Under the pieces are notes generated by a model, which worked only from the letters and a program-made list of their open reading frames with translations, did not search any database and was not told where the DNA came from. The position numbers and the translations under genes are program-made. 64,000 bases of DNA from Bursaphelenchus xylophilus (taxonomy: Eukaryota; Nematoda; Chromadorea; Rhabditida; Aphelenchoididae): assembly GCA_904066235.2 (NCBI GenBank), contig CAJFCV020000003.1:9610001-9674000 (forward strand), written 5' to 3'. Shown here one piece after another: positions 1-11,500 of the stretch (position 1 is the stretch's first letter; each line of letters begins with the position of its first letter).

Positions 1-35
1 GCCATCCAACACGTTCTTGATTTTCGAACTTTTTC

Positions 36-43
36 AGGGTCGA
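36..43 (+). other. Probable spliced-leader acceptor of the first gene
   Basis: A T-rich run ending in TTTTCAG (AG at 36-37) lies six bases before the ATG at 44. No coding exon is visible upstream, and the protein from this ATG starts where the family normally starts. In nematodes this arrangement usually marks an SL trans-splice site. The window begins only 43 bases upstream, so an ordinary cis intron with a non-coding 5' exon cannot be excluded. Confidence 0.5.
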
Positions 44-3000
44 ATGGCTGCCGAATTGAGTGAGCATCGAAGTCAATTCAGAAAAGATTTGGAGGGCATT
101 TTGCCCGAGGAGCTGGACACCGACTTCAATGTGGATCGATGGATTATGAACCATGAAAAGGTAGGACAAGCTGTCGTATTTTAAAAATACTATGACTGGT
201 GTAAAAATTTGATTTTCCAATATTTTGAAATTTGAAATTGAAAAAAAAAATTTCAAAAAAAGTAAATTTTTTTCTACTTTTCAGAACGTTGCAAGTGCCG
301 TGGCTAAATTCAAAGAATACGCGGCCAATCGCAAAGCTCTCGGCTATGATAAACCCGGAAGTTTGGACAACTTTTACGAACGAGTCGATGTGAAAGAGTA
401 CTACGATTTCTTCAGTTTGTCCCGTTTGGACTCTTCTTGGGTTAACCCGCAAGACAATGGAATCGTCTTCTCGGAAACAGGAGTCCCCGAGCCTGGCAAG
501 GTACGTAAATTTTCAGGAAAAAAATATGAGCAAACTAAATTTTTTTCAATTGAAAAATAAAAAATTGACTGTCGAAAAATGGGTTTTTTATGGCGGGTTT
601 TGGCAGAAGTGGGCTCGGTCGTAAATCTAACGACAATCTGAGCGAATGTGGCCGCTATAACTGATATTTGGAGTCGTGGTAGTTCCTGAACGCCTTGAAG
701 TTATTATAAGGCTTGCCTTTACAACGTTGGGCGGCGTATTTTTAAAAAATCAGGGTTATGCCCTTTTGAAGACCGCAAAGTTACAAAAACGCGCACAGAA
801 GACTCGCTCGTATTTTACAAACCTTTTTTATTGTTTTTTACCTTCCTCTGCCACTAATATTTTTATGTCTTGCATTTCTATAAGAGATACATTTTTCCGC
901 TCAAAATTTGCAAAGAAAAAACACAACCTTTTCTCTGACCACTCCGAATTTTGTTCAGAAATTTATATGTAGGCAAAGTCTACAAAATGCATAACAAGTC
1001 TACAAAAAAGAAAATCGAAGCTTCGCACTTGAAGAACTTTCCTTCCAGAGCATTTTCAGCGCTAAAAACTATCAATTTTTGTAGGTAGTAAAATCGATCA
1101 GAGTTGGAAATTACCTTAAAGTTTTCTTCGGCTACTGCGAGTACTTCCAACGGATCGTAATGGAGCATGAGAAGAAAACCGGCAAAAAATCGCATGGAAT
1201 TTGTATTTTTGATATGAAGTTGATGAGCATGCTGAATTATGCCAATCCCGTCTCGCCGATCAATCGGATGTTTCAGGTAAAATACGAGGAACGACATAAA
1301 AGTTTTATTTTAGTATCGAGTAGAGATCTGGTTGGAATATTACGGAGAGCTTTTGAAGCATGTCATCATCGCCAATCCACCGAGATTTTTGGGAGCCGTT
1401 TTTAAGGTGAGTTGAGAAATTTGTAGTGGCATGAAAAGGCAAGTATTAGGTTTTAATTTTTTTCAAGATTTACTTGATGGGTAAAATACGGAGTACCCTG
1501 TAAAGTTTGTAATAGATAGTTTCCGTTGTGCGGAGGTTTTTTATATAGAGGTTCCTATATACGAGTCCACATGAAAAAGCTTGTTTGTTCAAACATATCT
1601 CATGATCTGTCGCTTGTGAAAGATCGTTGAATACCTCGTTCCTATGTTCATAAAGAGCGGTAAAATCTTTAAGAGATGATAAATGACCTATTTAGATTAT
1701 AAAAGCACGTTTGAAAAAAATCTAGACGTCATGTCCCGGGTCGTCTACAAAAAAATTACAGGATTAACCAGGTCTATTCTTCCCAGAAGATTTTGGTATA
1801 AGAAATGTAATCCTACAATGCGTATTTTACAATCATCTTAACCTTTTCAGATAATGTCATTCATCCTACCAGAGCGAGTCATGGACCGCTTTACATTTGC
1901 CCACAATACCGCGGAAATGGCGAAAGTTTTGCATCCCACCGCGATTCCCTTGGAATACGAGGGAGATAAAGAGTTCCCCAATGCTGACTATCAAAATGGA
2001 TGCGACAAACCCAAGGAGATGGGCAAGGACGATTATCTGGTAAGGGTTTGAATTTTTAAAATATGGACATTTTATACGACCAAACATTTTTTATGGTGAA
2101 AAACTAAAATTTTTGGCTAGAAAAAGACTTGTATGTAAAGTCATAGATAAAAAAAAATTAAGGTAATGGCTTCTTTGTTTTGCAGATAATTCAATTTGAA
2201 ATTGAATTTAACCTAAATTTTCAAACATTTTATACGATAAGATGCCGTAAAAAATCAAATATGCATATAAATAGAAATATTAAGCAAGCGTAAAATACGA
2301 CGAATCATTTAATAATTCATTTTCAGACGGATGGCCTTGTATGGCAAGAAAATCACATAACTGGAGTGAAATACGAAACATTCTACATTAACAGTTCTGA
2401 AGCATACAGCAAGACATATGACGCCAAAAAAGGACAAAAACTAGTCTATGAATTGATGGCCAATCGAGATTTCGAATTCTGTATTTTCACTGGTAAGTTT
2501 TGAGGCTTGATTTATAGGGCATCCTAAAACTTTTTTTTTGTTTTGCTAATGGTTTGTGCAAGGTAGAAGGGGAGTGACTAAAAGTTATAAAAAACTTATA
2601 AAAACTTTTTTCTGTCTGACCTTCTCTCTTCATTTTATGTACAGGGTGGGGCATCTTTGTGGCCCGATTTGAATTAGCTATAACTTCTTTAGTTTTTGGC
2701 CAAATCTTAAAATTCTTTTTTTCCCTGAATCCTCTGTCAACCCCATTTTGTTTGATACCAAATATGTTATAAATAGTAAGTGTATATCTACAGTTATTGG
2801 ATTTATTCTTGGAGTTTATTTTTTCGGTCGTTTTTCGGTTGTTTTTTCGGTCTTTCCCGGTGTGTCCGGAAATGGAGTACGGTGCGGAAGAAAAATACGG
2901 TGCACGGCAACCCGAAATAAAAGAAAAATGTTTCCCGCCCACTTTTGAGTTTCGTCCAAACGAAGTGTCAAAATTGAGAACAGAAATAAAATAATTCCGA

Positions 3001-4085
3001 GAAAAATATTTTTCGGTCGGAAAAACCCACAAAAAATTCTTTTGTGACATTTCGTTTGATTTCAACCGATACAAAATGGGCGAAGTATCGAAAGGAGCCA
3101 GGAAACACTTCGGGTTGCCGTGCGGTGGGATTTCCCCTTCCGAAAATCGACGATGAGAGTAAGAACAAAAAGTGAAGATCAACCTCCAGAGTTCGTCGAA
3201 GGGGCCTTAGTGAAGGCATTCCCTCGGTTCTGGCCAAACTTCGTGCAGTCATATGCGGATTTTCTCGGAATTTTGATAAAACTTCTTCAATTTTCGGCTC
3301 CGTTCGTACCCATCTTTCCTGCTTTTTTTGTTTCCTGTTAACGCCGCCAATCTCAAGGAACTTATTCCACGAACGTCGAATTGTCTTGCGATCTGGAAGT
3401 TGGGCATTACGTCCGTATTTCATGCGGCATTCCCTTTGAACATTTATCGCCGAACCGTACTTTCCGTACCAAACCACTGACCAAGCTTTTTCTTCCACAC
3501 CGCGGTGCACCGTACTCCATTTTCGGACACACCGGGAAAGACCGAAAAAACAACCGAAAAACGACCGAAAAAATGAACTCCAAGAATAAATCCAATAACT
3601 GTAGATATACGCTTAAAATGTATAACATATTTGGTATCAAACAAAATGGGGTTGACAGAGGATTCAGGGAAAAAAAGAATTTTAAGATTTGGCCAAAAAC
3701 TAAAGAAGTTATAGCCAATTCAAATCGGGCCACAAAGATGCCCCACCCTGTACTCTCTCGTGAACTGAGAGATGAAAATTTCAGCCCCGCTAAGAAATAC
3801 GAAATAAATTTTTTAACACTTGATTTTTGGATTATTCATAAAATATATGAAAATTTGATGACAATTTTTCAAAAAAAATTGGTTCGTTTTGGTTGGAAAA
3901 AACTTATTTTTTCTTGTTTTTCAGGTAAACACGAATATCTCCATCCCCGATTCAGGATGATTACCCCAGTATTGGCCGAAGAGGGAGTCATCGAAATCGA
4001 CAAAGACTCCAAAGTGACTGTGGAAGTGAAGAACTCTTCCAAAATGATGAAAATGAAACTCAAAATCGCGGTGCAGCTTGTTTGA
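44..4085 (+). CDS. CRAL-TRIO (SEC14-like) and GOLD domain protein
   Basis: Seven exons join in frame: 44-160, 285-500, 1085-1276, 1314-1406, 1851-2039, 2327-2492 and 3925-4085, giving 377 residues. Residues 1-60 resemble a CRAL-TRIO N-terminal region (DFNVDRWI). Residues about 85-245 are the SEC14-type lipid-binding fold, with the family-typical stretch around [23 protein letters not shown]. Residues about 255-377 form a beta-rich GOLD-like region. Such proteins bind lipophilic ligands or phosphoinositides and work in membrane trafficking; nematodes have an expanded set. Intron 3 (1277-1313) is only 37 nt and begins with GTAAAATACG. Intron 6 (2493-3924) holds a complete inverted-repeat transposon. 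The exact paralogue and ligand are unknown. The AG at 37 makes 44 the likely true start. Confidence 0.9.
2642..3750 (-). mobile_element. Tc1/mariner-like element with long TIRs, copy 1, in an intron
   Basis: This 1109 bp element is flanked by TA dinucleotides (2640-2641 and 3751-3752). Its ends are inverted repeats beginning CAGGGTGGGGCATCTTTGTG, each about 240 bp (2642-2885 and 3508-3750). Between them a minus-strand reading frame (3510 down to 2968) encodes a helix-turn-helix segment with motifs such as [27 protein letters not shown] and [21 protein letters not shown]. These resemble the DUF4817 and Tc3/mariner DNA-binding domains. No DDE catalytic domain is present, so it cannot move itself. 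It lies inside intron 6 of the CRAL-TRIO gene. A second copy is at 15457-16319. Confidence 0.85.
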
Positions 4086-4137
4086 ATATTACTATACTTA
4101 CGTCTTCACTCAAATCCATGTGAAATTGCCGCATCAG

Positions 4138-5081
4138 GACATTTCCGGAATTTGGACACTTCCGGAATGGCGGAATAGTGACACTTCCGGAATGGCGGAA
4201 CAGTGACACTTCCGGAACCGGGGAAAAATCAAAGAAGAGGCTTAGACCTGCCATCTGAACCATCTGACTGGATTTATTGTTATTAATCTCAAAAATTTTG
4301 TTATTTTTTTTCTGATTGTTACTTTTTTCTTAAGTAGTAGTGTTAAAAAGTAATTTTTTGCGATTTTTCCAAAAATACTGGATTTAGGGGTTTTCGAGGG
4401 TGCTGATTTCGAAAATCATGTTAGCTTTCCTCTTCATAGTACTATCTGGTACTATACAGTACGAAGTGAAAATATGGCTTTTGGCGTTAATGGTGTTGTT
4501 TTGATGCTTGGTACTCCTCAAAAACACGTTTTAAATAATTGGTACTGTTTAGTACTGTCTGGTACTATGTAGTACAAGGTGAAAATAGGAGTACTAAGGA
4601 ACAGAACAACACCACTAACGCCTAAAGGCCAAATTTTTACCTTGTACTACACAGTACCAGACAGTACTAAACAGTACCAATTATTTAAAACGTGTTTTTG
4701 AGGAGTACCAAGCATCAAAACAACACCATTAACGCCAAAAGCCATATTTTCACTTCGTACTGTATAGTACCAGATAGTACTATGAAGAGGAAAGCTAACA
4801 TGATTTTCGAAATCAGCACCCTCGAAAACCCCTAAATCCAGTATTTTTGGAAAAATTCCAAAAAATTACTTTTTAACACTACTACTTAAGAAAAAAGTAA
4901 CAATCAGAAAAAAAATAACAAAATTTTTGAGATTAATAACAATAAATCCAGTCAGATGGTTCAGATGGCAGGTCTAAGCCTCTTCTTTGATTTTTCCCCG
5001 GTTCCGGAAGTGTCACTGTTCCGCCATTCCGGAAGTGTCACTATTCCGCCATTCCGGAAGTGTCCAAATTCCGGAAATGTC
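4138..5081. repeat. 944 bp near-perfect palindrome (foldback element)
   Basis: The arm at 4138-4587 is the reverse complement of 4632-5081, with very few differences and a 44 bp spacer. The outer part of each arm is a minisatellite of the unit GACACTTCCGGAATGGCGGA. The inner part contains smaller GTACTRTNNRGTAC palindromes and the phrase AACACCATTAACGCC, repeated again in the spacer. It begins 53 bp after the CRAL-TRIO stop codon. The first AATAAA clearly beyond it is at 5142-5147, so it may be transcribed as part of the 3' UTR and would fold into a 450 bp duplex. Confidence 0.9.
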
Positions 5082-5204
5082 GTGGTGCCGAAATTGCAAT
5101 ATGAACTTACTGTGAATTTTAAATTATTAGACACTTGTTTTAATAAACTTTTAAAGATTGTATCCAAGAGAAAGTCGGCTTAAATTTCAAATAAGCATGA
5201 AAGT

Positions 5205-5330
5205 TTGAAAAATATTGCACTGTGCGAAGAAATGCGTTTATTGCACCGTGCAAGACGAATTTTGGCCTATTTTTTCACTGTGCACAGTGCAAAAAGTACA
5301 ATTCTTTGCACCGTGCAAAATTTTCAGAAA
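5205..5330. repeat. GCAC(A/C/G)GTGC-motif repeat fragment
   Basis: Five near-palindromes of the type GCACNGTGC lie within 110 bp (for example at 5218, 5246, 5276-5292 and 5308). The same motif set recurs in the elements at 18046, 18463, 22515, 23780, 41652 and 46835. No clear terminal inverted repeat bounds this copy, so I treat it as a truncated member of the family. Confidence 0.55.
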
Positions 5331-5410
5331 TTCTTTGAAATTTTTAAATTTTAAAAAAAGAAATTTTTGCATTTGAATGATCGCTCCTACGAGTCAATTT
5401 TGAATTTTAA

Positions 5411-6561
5411 AGTACGCGCGTCGCCATAACAAGGGAACACTTGGCCATTTTTTAAAATAAATCGCGTCGGGACCAAAATTAACTTGAAATCGTACGTGTG
5501 TACGGTAGAAAAATAATTTTTCTGCGGCTGGAGCCGAGAATTATTTGTTGCGTTGTTGACGAATTGTCGGATTCGTGGATCAGTGTGTTTATAATTTCTA
5601 TAAATAAATCGTTTGTGGTTCGTGTATATTTAGCTGTATTTTAGATTTTTTTAACGAAACATGGGATCGATACGTGGGTTCCAAGTATGAAGTAAGTTCA
5701 ATTTTTGACATTGATTACTCGCTTTTAGGACTCTCTGCGAACGTGTCAAAAATGACAAGATCCCCTGCGATCTGGATGTCATTATCTACGAGGCAGACTT
5801 CGTGCTTCTTCCTGGAACGGCCCGCCTCCTACTCCAACAGAACTCGCGCATGATCATGAAGTCGATGCCGTCACAAAGCCCACATCCTCCGCAGTGGAGA
5901 CTTATAATTATAACGCGTTGAATAATAATAACAATAAAGACATAAGAGAAGGTTAATAAATTTATATTATAAATCTTGATTCTGAAAAAGTAAAGAGGAA
6001 ATGTTGGAGGGAATAATACGGCTTCTTGCAAATCACAGATAATCGGGAGGGGAAGGAGTCGAAGTTGCTGTAGGAGGTATGGTGGTAGTCCATTGGTTGA
6101 CGTGAACAAACTGAAAAATTCAAGCAAAATAAATGGATAATATCGGATTTTTCAAAAAATGGTTTTTCAGTCTAAATAGTAATTTAAACAGACAGAAGAG
6201 CGCTTGTTCATGTTTTTCACAGCTTCTTTAGACGATAATACTAACAAATCATGGATAAGATAGCATTTTTCACGAGAAGAAAGGAAATCTGACAAATTTT
6301 GAAAGAAATCATAAAAAAAACTAGTAAACGACCTTCTCTAACCGTCCCTGAGCTCGCCGTCTAGAAACAAGCAAAAATAAACATAAAATAACTTACTGAG
6401 ATCAATCCATCGCGATATCAAACAACAAAATTTCCGGCTGCAGCCGCAAAAAAATATTTTTTCTACCGTACACACGTACGATTTCAAGTTAATTTTGGTC
6501 TCGACGCGATTTATTTTAAAAAAATGGCCAAGTGTTCCCTAGTTATGGCGACGCGCGTACT
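5411..6561. mobile_element. TTAA-flanked inverted-repeat DNA element
   Basis: The ends AGTACGCGCGTCGCCATAAC... are inverted copies of about 140 bp (5411-5550 and 6430-6561). Each is immediately flanked by TTAA (5407-5410 and 6562-6565). TTAA target duplication is typical of piggyBac-like insertion, but the ends do not start with the usual CCC, so the superfamily is uncertain. The terminal repeats also contain a ...CGTACGTGTGTACGG... segment. The interior carries a small spliced reading frame (5687-5921) rather than a recognisable transposase. Confidence 0.65.
5687..5921 (+). CDS. Small spliced ORF inside the TTAA element, possibly a captured gene fragment
   Basis: An ATG at 5687 lies directly before a GTAAGT donor (5692). 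The intron ends in CTTTTAG at 5728, and the frame continues from 5729 to TGA at 5919-5921, giving 65 residues. The peptide begins MKTLCERVKNDKIPCDLD and continues VIIYEADFVLLPG; composition and codon use look coding. I recognise no family. A reading frame upstream of the ATG (HGIDTWVPS) is also open, so the fragment may have started further 5'. It could be host exons captured by the element, or a remnant of its own gene. Confidence 0.3.
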
Positions 6562-6565
6562 TTAA

Positions 6566-8562
6566 ACTCTCTTTTAGAATTCGTCAATTTCTTTCATTGT
6601 TTTATCTTGCTGACCTTTTCTAAAACTTTTGTTTTTCTACAAAACTTTTCTCACAATTACTCATCTCCCTCACCCCAACTGACCACCAAACCATTCTCAA
6701 ACACTGAAAAAAACGCAAAAAACAAACGCCTGTAACGTTATGCCAATTTCGAAAAGGTGCAAAGCGCGCGAGTCGCCTCTCATTTCGTCTTGAAAGCACA
6801 CTTTCGGGATGCTTCCGCTTTTACAAAACCTTTATTTTCATCTCGTATTCCCCTCTGGTCAGGTTTTGTAGAAAGTTTGCGAGTATCCATCTCTTCTTTT
6901 TTTTATTTTTTGATGAGCTAAGGAAGCCGGAGACAAAAATGCCCTTAAGGGATTTAAAGCGAAAAAATAGCGGTCTTTTTTGGCTATAAGGGAAAAGAGA
7001 GCTATAGGGCTTCGAAATTGGAATGTGAGAAGGAAATTGTAATAGAACTTTTGCTGATTTAGGGAGTGGGGGTTACTGTAATTTTGAGTATTTTGATTTG
7101 GTCATCATGGAGAAGATAAGGCCCAAAAACGCTAAAAGCAGTTAGCGATACAGAATTTTAATGACACATGACGTCACTAAGACCTTTTAAATAGGATTTA
7201 AACCTTTTGGCACAAGAATTTTTGTAAGCTTACTGTAATTTTCGACAATTTCGGAAGATGTGTCATGGATAATTTTTAAGTCAAAATCTTTTAAAAACTT
7301 GTATTTCTGCTAAAATTATAATCTTTAATCGTCTCTCTGCGGCCCGTAAGTTGCCTTAAACCCCCAGATCTTACACTGGGATATCAATTTTCTCTCATTT
7401 TTCCGTTTTATTCCCAATTTCTTAAGGTTTTTTTAGATAAAGCCCAAAAATTTTTGTTTCTCTTTCATTAAATCTCCTCAGAAACCTAAATTAATGGCTT
7501 GAGAAGCCTTTCCAAACCCTATAGAGGTCCAACGCATCGTTTGTTTATAACACAAATTCTTGGCTCCAATTTTTTTCGGTTCGGCCGCCTTTTTTGGCCT
7601 CCAAAACGGCTGAAACTAATCTTTGTGTCTCATGTTCATTTTTTTCGACTCTCGTTCAACTCCCGACCATTTGGGGCCAGGCGAAAGTTAGGTGGGCAAT
7701 TTAATGAGAGTTTTAGAGAGGCTGCAGTAAATGAGAACTTCGGGTTAGGTTTGATGTCATGGATAAGATAATTCTGGGCTGGTGTATTAATCTTAGGCTT
7801 TTTAGATGGTATTTCCTTGATCATGGCACTGCGTTTTTTGTTGTCAACGATTTTCAGAGACTTAATTTAGCAATGCATCAAGTTAGAGCTGTTTCGCCGT
7901 ATATTATAGTAGGCAACAGAAAGAAACATATCAAAAGCTTCCAACACAGTTGTAGAAACCGTTCAGAATCAAAACAGTCCATAATGTACTTCGAATAAAA
8001 TCGTGGCTTACATCCTTCGAATTTAACCCAATTTTGGCCATAAACACCTTTCATCGTATGAAGTGTCCTCTTCTAAAATTTGCGCACTCTCGGGCGCAGC
8101 TCAGAGCGGGAAAAATGCGTTTGGTTGCCGAAAGAAAACAAAATTCCATGAATGTGGAAGTACCCATGCATGATCCTCTTTTCCAGATAGCCAAACCTTA
8201 TCCATTTCAACGATTTTCCGAACCAATTCAGGGAAATTTCTTTGATCGGCTCTTCAGCATGTTCAAGGTCAAACATTTCGACATTCTGATTCTTTTTCTG
8301 TGTGATTCATGCATCTCGGTTTGCAAGGCGAATCTCAGCGAAATTTACCAGTGTTTACACTGAAACCCTTCTTTTTTTGTAGTTTTTCGAGTTTATTTTG
8401 TCCAATTAATTTATATTGCACTTGCCTGCCGAAATCTTATTTTTTCGTGGAAAAGTTGTTTTTGTTTTTAAATTAATGTTCGGGGTCGTTACTACGTTTT
8501 TATCCGTGAGAACGCGTTATTTCCGCGAGATTTTTGTTGTTCTGTAACCGATTTTGTTTCAG
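6566..8562. other. Gene-free interval
   Basis: I see no convincing coding exon here. The open frames are short and lack splice support. There is a CRE-like palindrome TGACGTCA at 7169-7176. Around 8075-8130 there is a degraded copy of the dispersed repeat whose core reads GCGGAGAGCGGTCAGAGAAAAACGC. The interval ends at the TTTCAG acceptor (8561-8562) in front of the CLASP start codon. Confidence 0.5.
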
Positions 8563-8575
8563 ATATTCTGCTAAA

Positions 8576-11500
8576 ATGAGTGCTCGAATCCGCAGTGGGG
8601 ATGCAGGGGCATTGTCGGAAGCAGATTTTGAGGAGGCCTTTGAGAAGATCCCACATATGGTGGTGAGTTTTTTACAGCTATTTCAGGTGTCCATATACTT
8701 TTTACGAGCGATAAATATTTTATATTTTAGCCTCTGATACCCCGAGATTTGGACAAGAGATTCCAAGCTATTGCGAAGTCGCTAAACAATGAAGCAGCTA
8801 ACTGGATGACGACTTGCGCCTCAGTAAGGCTATTTCATTTGTTTTTTATTGTTTTAGGTAAAAAGTCGGATAGAAATGGATTCTGAGACATCTGTCTCAT
8901 GTATAATATAAATTGATGGTTGCTTGTGGGATTTTGAATCTTCCGATGAATATTAGTTTTGGAATAGAATCTGTGATTGTTGTTCTGTCTTTTAGACCTT
9001 AAATTTTCCGGACGATTTGTGAATTACTCTGTCAAATATTTATCTGATTTTAGTAGATGGTAAAGTAATATAAAAATCGAATTTTCTCCGTAAATTTGAT
9101 GGTTTTCTAGGCTGAACTGGGTATTCAGGGCATCTATATGCTTTGGAATAGCTAAAAATTATTATTTTCAGCTAGTAGAAATCAGATCGATCGTGAAATT
9201 TGGTGAACTTGATGGGAAAACCATTGCATCGAGAATGCTGAGTATCCAAGATGAGATTCGCCAAGCAGTCAGTTCTCTTCGCTCGCAAGTAGCACGGGAT
9301 GCTTGCATGACAGTAGCGTACGTTGCTGCCCAGATTGGGCACGAATTCAAGTCGCAATCCGAAGGATTACTACCGGATTTACTTCGGCTCTCCGGCCAGT
9401 CTACAAAAATCATGGCAACAAGTGGAATTATAGCCCTCAAGTACATATGCAAGGTGGGTTACGGGGGATCATTGTCCACAACATTTTAGGAGAGAGTAAT
9501 TTTTCTCATTTTAGTACATTCGAAACCCAACCTTCTTGCAAATGCTCTTCGAGGAACTGAAAAGTAGCAAGAACAAATTGATCCGCGCCACGATCTCGCA
9601 AATGTTATACACCATTGTGGAGGAATGGCCGGAAGATACGTTACAAAAGAATGTTCAGTTGTTATTCCAAGCGTTGGAGAAGGGCTCTGTTGATGCGGAT
9701 CCAACGGCAAGAAAATTTTCTAGAGAAGCTATTCAGATGGCCGAAGCCAAAATATCAGGGGTAAGTTCAGGTTTATTTTGGCGTTTTCTTGACTTTTAGG
9801 GAGGATGAAGAAAAGTTTTGATTAGAATGAGATGAATATCCCCGAACTATAAGTTTTGGGATATTACACTAGGCAAATTTTGATGAAAATTATCGAAATG
9901 GACAAAATTTTTGATGAATTTGAACGGAAGATGATACAGATAGAATCATTCATTATGTCTATGGCCAAAGGGGTTCTAAGCAACACTGCAATTTACTATA
10001 ACTGCAGTTTTTCATTTTACACTAGGCATTTTTGATAAAAGTTGATGTATTTTAACGATTGCTTGACTTATTGTTATATCACACAGATTTTTATAGATGT
10101 GATAAGCCGCTTTACGGCGCTGTTTAGTTTATTTTCATGTATTTTCGCTAAAATTTTTCTTATTTTAGTTCTCGGCGATGTCTTCGGCTCGTGCTATTCC
10201 CACCGCCAGAACCCGAACTGCACAATCCACGTATATCCCAATGAGAGCCAAGTCCGACATGACCTCGCACAAATTGAGGCAGCCAATGTCCGCAGCATCG
10301 GCTAGAATTTTGGCGAATCAAAGGAAACCGAGCAATCCATTACCTACAGGGGGCAATATTCCGACGAAAAGTCAACGTAAGTTGAGGAAAACGTTAAATA
10401 CATTGATGGAATGAAGGTTTTTGAATAGGGGAAGTTATTTGAGGGGAAAAGTGGAAACTTGAGTGGGGTTTTATCTAGTACAATATAAATTTTGGTTCAA
10501 AATGTGGTCGTAGTGAATGAAATGCAATTACTGAAGGCAGATGAAGACTTCTTGAGTCTGTTTAAGCTGGTGGAACCTGAAATTTACAAGTTTTTTCGTA
10601 AAATTTTAGCTAGTGTAATTCAATTTTTTGACTAAAATAATATCTGGAATCTTTGAAAAGTTGAAATTAGATGGATAAATAGAAACTAGGGACAAAATGA
10701 AGAGTCGGCGTACCTATTTTTCTTAATTTATTATTGTTTTTTTTTTTGATATTGTACTACATATAATTTTTAAAAAATTTTCAGCAAGCAGCCGGAACGC
10801 CTCCCCGAAACGCCAACGCCCCACTCCAACCCAAACACCCATCCAAACATCCTCCAGCAGCTCAGCCATCCGATCTCGAGTCCTCAACGAACGCCGCATC
10901 AACGGAAACGGAGGCTCGGCCGTTGTCCCGCCACGCCCGGTCAATGGCGACATGAAGGGTCGACAGCAACCATTCAGACAAGTCTCAGAGCCAAAGATCC
11001 ACCATGTAAGACAGATGCGATCCCCATCCCCGACCAAAGTCGCCAATGGAAATTCTGAGGTGAGATTTTGATGTTTTTTTTGTTGTTTTTTTAGGATGGA
11101 GAAGGTGTTTTGAACAAGAATTTTTACCTTGTTTTAGCAAAAATTCTATCCGTTTTTTTCTGGTTTTTATGGATTTCGGATAATATTTTGAGTTTTCCCT
11201 TACGTAGGTTCTGTTTTATGGCTTCCCAAAGCGCTTAAATTTGGCCTCATGGGGTTGAGAAATGTCCTTCCTGAGAAAATTTGTTATTGTTGGCATGATT
11301 ATTCTTGGCTTCTAGGGGGTTTGAAATGCATTTTTGAGTGAATTTCGGACGTAATTTTGGGAAAATTTTGAGATTTTTGAAAATTTTTAGATGGAAGTGT
11401 CTAGTGTAATATAATATTTTTGTTTTTTGTGTTGAAAACAAACGTTTCGGGTATAAAAAGTGATTGTTTTGCAAAAAAAATATGGGTTCCGAGGTAAAAC

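Noticed and set aside
7169..7176. CRE palindrome TGACGTCA
   Set aside because: A single 8-mer far from any gene start; expected by chance often enough.
8034..8363. 109-codon plus-strand frame before the CLASP gene
   Set aside because: Its middle overlaps a dispersed-repeat core fragment, it lacks a trans-splice site at its ATG, and no domain is recognised.
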